Source: Dokdonella_A sp963834755 (GTDB lineage: Bacteria; Pseudomonadota; Gammaproteobacteria; Xanthomonadales; Rhodanobacteraceae). Taken from it: a stretch of DNA of 64,000 nt. The notes under the pieces are model-generated. The model was given only the letters and a program-made list of their open reading frames with translations. It was not told the DNA's origin and ran no database searches. The DNA is taken from NCBI GenBank assembly GCA_963834755.1, contig CAWICQ010000012.1:744001-808000 (forward strand). The letters are read 5' to 3'. The position numbers and the translations under genes are program-made. Shown here one piece after another: positions 62,647-64,000 of this stretch. Each line of letters starts with the position of its first letter. Within the stretch, counting starts at the first letter, position 1.

Positions 62647-64000
62647 TCAGCGACGCAACAGAAGCTTCAGCATGCGCTCGAACGTGGCCCCGTAAGGCGG
62701 ATTCAACAACGAAACCGCGTTCAGGCGCGCCTGGCGCATCACGGGCTTGATCCGCGAAAACGTGCGGAATCCGGCTTCGCCGTGATACGAACCCATGCCG
62801 GATGCACCGACGCCGCCGAACGGCAGGTTGTGCTGCGCGATGTGCAGGATCGTGTCGTTGATCGTAACGCCGCCGGCTTGCGTGCGCTCGAGGATCCGGT
62901 CGAGCATTGCGCGGTCATCTTCGAACGCATAAAGCGCGAGCGGATGCGGTCGCGCGGCGATGTAGTCGAGTGCCTCGTCGAGCGTGTCGTACGCGACCAG
63001 CGGCAGCAGCGGGCCAAAAATCTCCTCGCGCATGACCTGCATGCGATCGTCCACGCCTGTCAGCAACACCGGCGAGATGGTGCGTACATTCGCGTCGTCC
63101 ACGGCCGCGCCGAGCGGATACGCCTTCGCGCCCATCGCCACCGCATCATCGCGCAGCGCGCGCAGCCGAGCGTAGTGTCGATCGGATATGATGCTCGAAT
63201 ACTGCGGTGTTGAGCGGCAATTCCGGATAGAAACGCAGCGCCGCTTCACGTGCCGCGTCGACGAACGCGTGCACCATCGTGCGTGGCAGCAGCACATAAT
63301 CCGGAGCGATGCAGGTCTGTCCGGCGTTGAGCAGCTTTCCGAGCACGATGCGTTCGACGGCGTGTTCGAAGCGCGCGCCGGGTCCGATCAACGCGGGTGA
63401 TTTTCCGCCGAGCTCGAGCGTCACCGGCGTCAGGTTCGGCGCGGCCGACGCCATCACGTCGCGACCGACCGCGGTCGACCCGGTGAAGAGGAGATGATCG
63501 AAGGGGAGGGCGGCGAACGCTCGTCCGACATCCGCGCCGCCGTTGACGACGACGACTTCATCGTCGCGAAAGGCGCGAGCGACAAGCTCAGCGAACAGCG
63601 CCGAAAAACGCGGCGTGTATTCGGACATCTTGAGCATCACGCGATTGCCGGCAGCCAGTGCGTCCGTCAACGGGCCGATGGCGAGATAAAGCGGATAGTT
63701 CCACGGCGCGATGATGCCGACTGACGCCGAGCGGCTGTGGCAGCAATTCCGTTCGCGCGGGCAAAAACCAGAAATTCGCCCAGTGACGACGCGCGCGCAT
63801 CCAACGCCGTCCGTGCCGCAGCGCGTGATGTACGCCGGAAAGCGCCGGGAAAAATTCCAGGAGTTCGGTTTCCTCGCGTGGCCGGCGGCCAAAGTCGGCG
63901 TCGATTGCGCTTGCGATCGCCTCGCGGTTGTCCAGCATGAGCGCTTCGAGCGCGCGCAGGCGATCCGCGCGCGTCGGCCAATCCGGAACAGGATTGCGTC
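62647..64000 (-). pseudogene. Class 3 aldehyde dehydrogenase (coniferyl aldehyde DH-like), frameshifted, partial
   Basis: The gene reads off the right edge, so its 5' end is missing. Three frames together encode a class 3 ALDH: DWPTRADRLRALEALMLDNR at the edge; VGIIAPWNYPLYLAIGPLTD, LLFTGSTAVGRDVM, VTLELGGKSPALIGPGA and LNAGQTCIAPDYVL with the catalytic Cys; then YSSIISDRHYARLRALRDDA, EEIFGPLLPLV and LPFGGVGASGMGSYHG. Shifts lie near 63726 (extra A after GGCGTC) and near 63206 (extra A in AACACCG). Both active-site Glu and Cys segments are intact. The ATG start lies outside the window. Confidence 0.83.

Overview
The window is high-GC DNA from a chromosome of a gammaproteobacterium, most likely of the Xanthomonadales/Rhodanobacteraceae type. 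This is inferred from three things: the gene set (RNase E divergent from RluC, a UvrY/GacA-type regulator, NfuA, bacterial RND pumps), tRNA-Ser(UGA), and secreted proteins with 'IF..(G/D)FD'-type C-terminal tails. Genes lie on both strands, no rRNA or CRISPR array is present, and several genes carry single-base frameshifts.

Layout. 0.4-7.6 kb (minus strand) is a compact energy/pH stress operon: phosphoketolase, a SpoIIAA-like protein (frameshifted), a plasma-membrane-type H+-ATPase, a small uncertain ORF, an aquaporin and a PPK2 polyphosphate kinase. Immediately upstream lie a decayed acetate kinase 3' end and an IS3-type transposase remnant on the opposite strand. 8.3-10.7 kb holds a DUF1801 protein, an exported STI1-like protein and a DUF4386 membrane protein. 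11.0-14.4 kb is a bufferin-type copper-sequestering RiPP locus: DoxX divergent from a 6-Cys precursor (BufA), a DUF692/MNIO enzyme (BufB), a DUF2063 partner (BufC) and a thioredoxin-like protein, with a hairpin between precursor and enzymes. 14.6-21.3 kb: Sel1-repeat protein, MscS channel, iodotyrosine-deiodinase-like flavoprotein, fasciclin protein, and a fused GNAT-histone deacetylase-like protein. 21.6-25.9 kb: a DevBCA/TolC-like ABC exporter operon. 26.7-33.9 kb: a six-gene hydrogenase-4/complex I-like operon whose large subunit lacks the [NiFe]-binding cysteines, placing it with energy-converting-hydrogenase-related (Ehr) complexes. 34-42.7 kb: an orphan Xre regulator with a palindromic operator, a streptogramin-lyase-like propeller, NfeD-slipin, a lipase-like hydrolase, a cytochrome b561/di-heme peroxidase pair, DUF3309 and a cupin.

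43.2-47.0 kb is a repeat-bounded region. A DUF3494 ice-binding-type protein and its downstream 250 bp are duplicated 2,711 bp away, flanking a Calx-beta secreted protein; the second copy ends in an intact tRNA-Ser and the first in a decayed tRNA 3' end. A further diverged copy lies at about 15.8 kb.

47.1-54.4 kb is housekeeping: a LuxR-type response regulator, RNase E, RluC, pterin carbinolamine dehydratase, NfuA and two small cytochromes c. 54.7-62.6 kb is an MdtABC-like RND efflux operon (one adaptor, two permeases, the second frameshifted), followed by a convergent, frameshifted class 3 aldehyde dehydrogenase that runs off the right edge. Every frameshift found in an otherwise well-conserved gene is explained by one extra base, so sequencing or assembly error has to be excluded before these genes are called pseudogenes.
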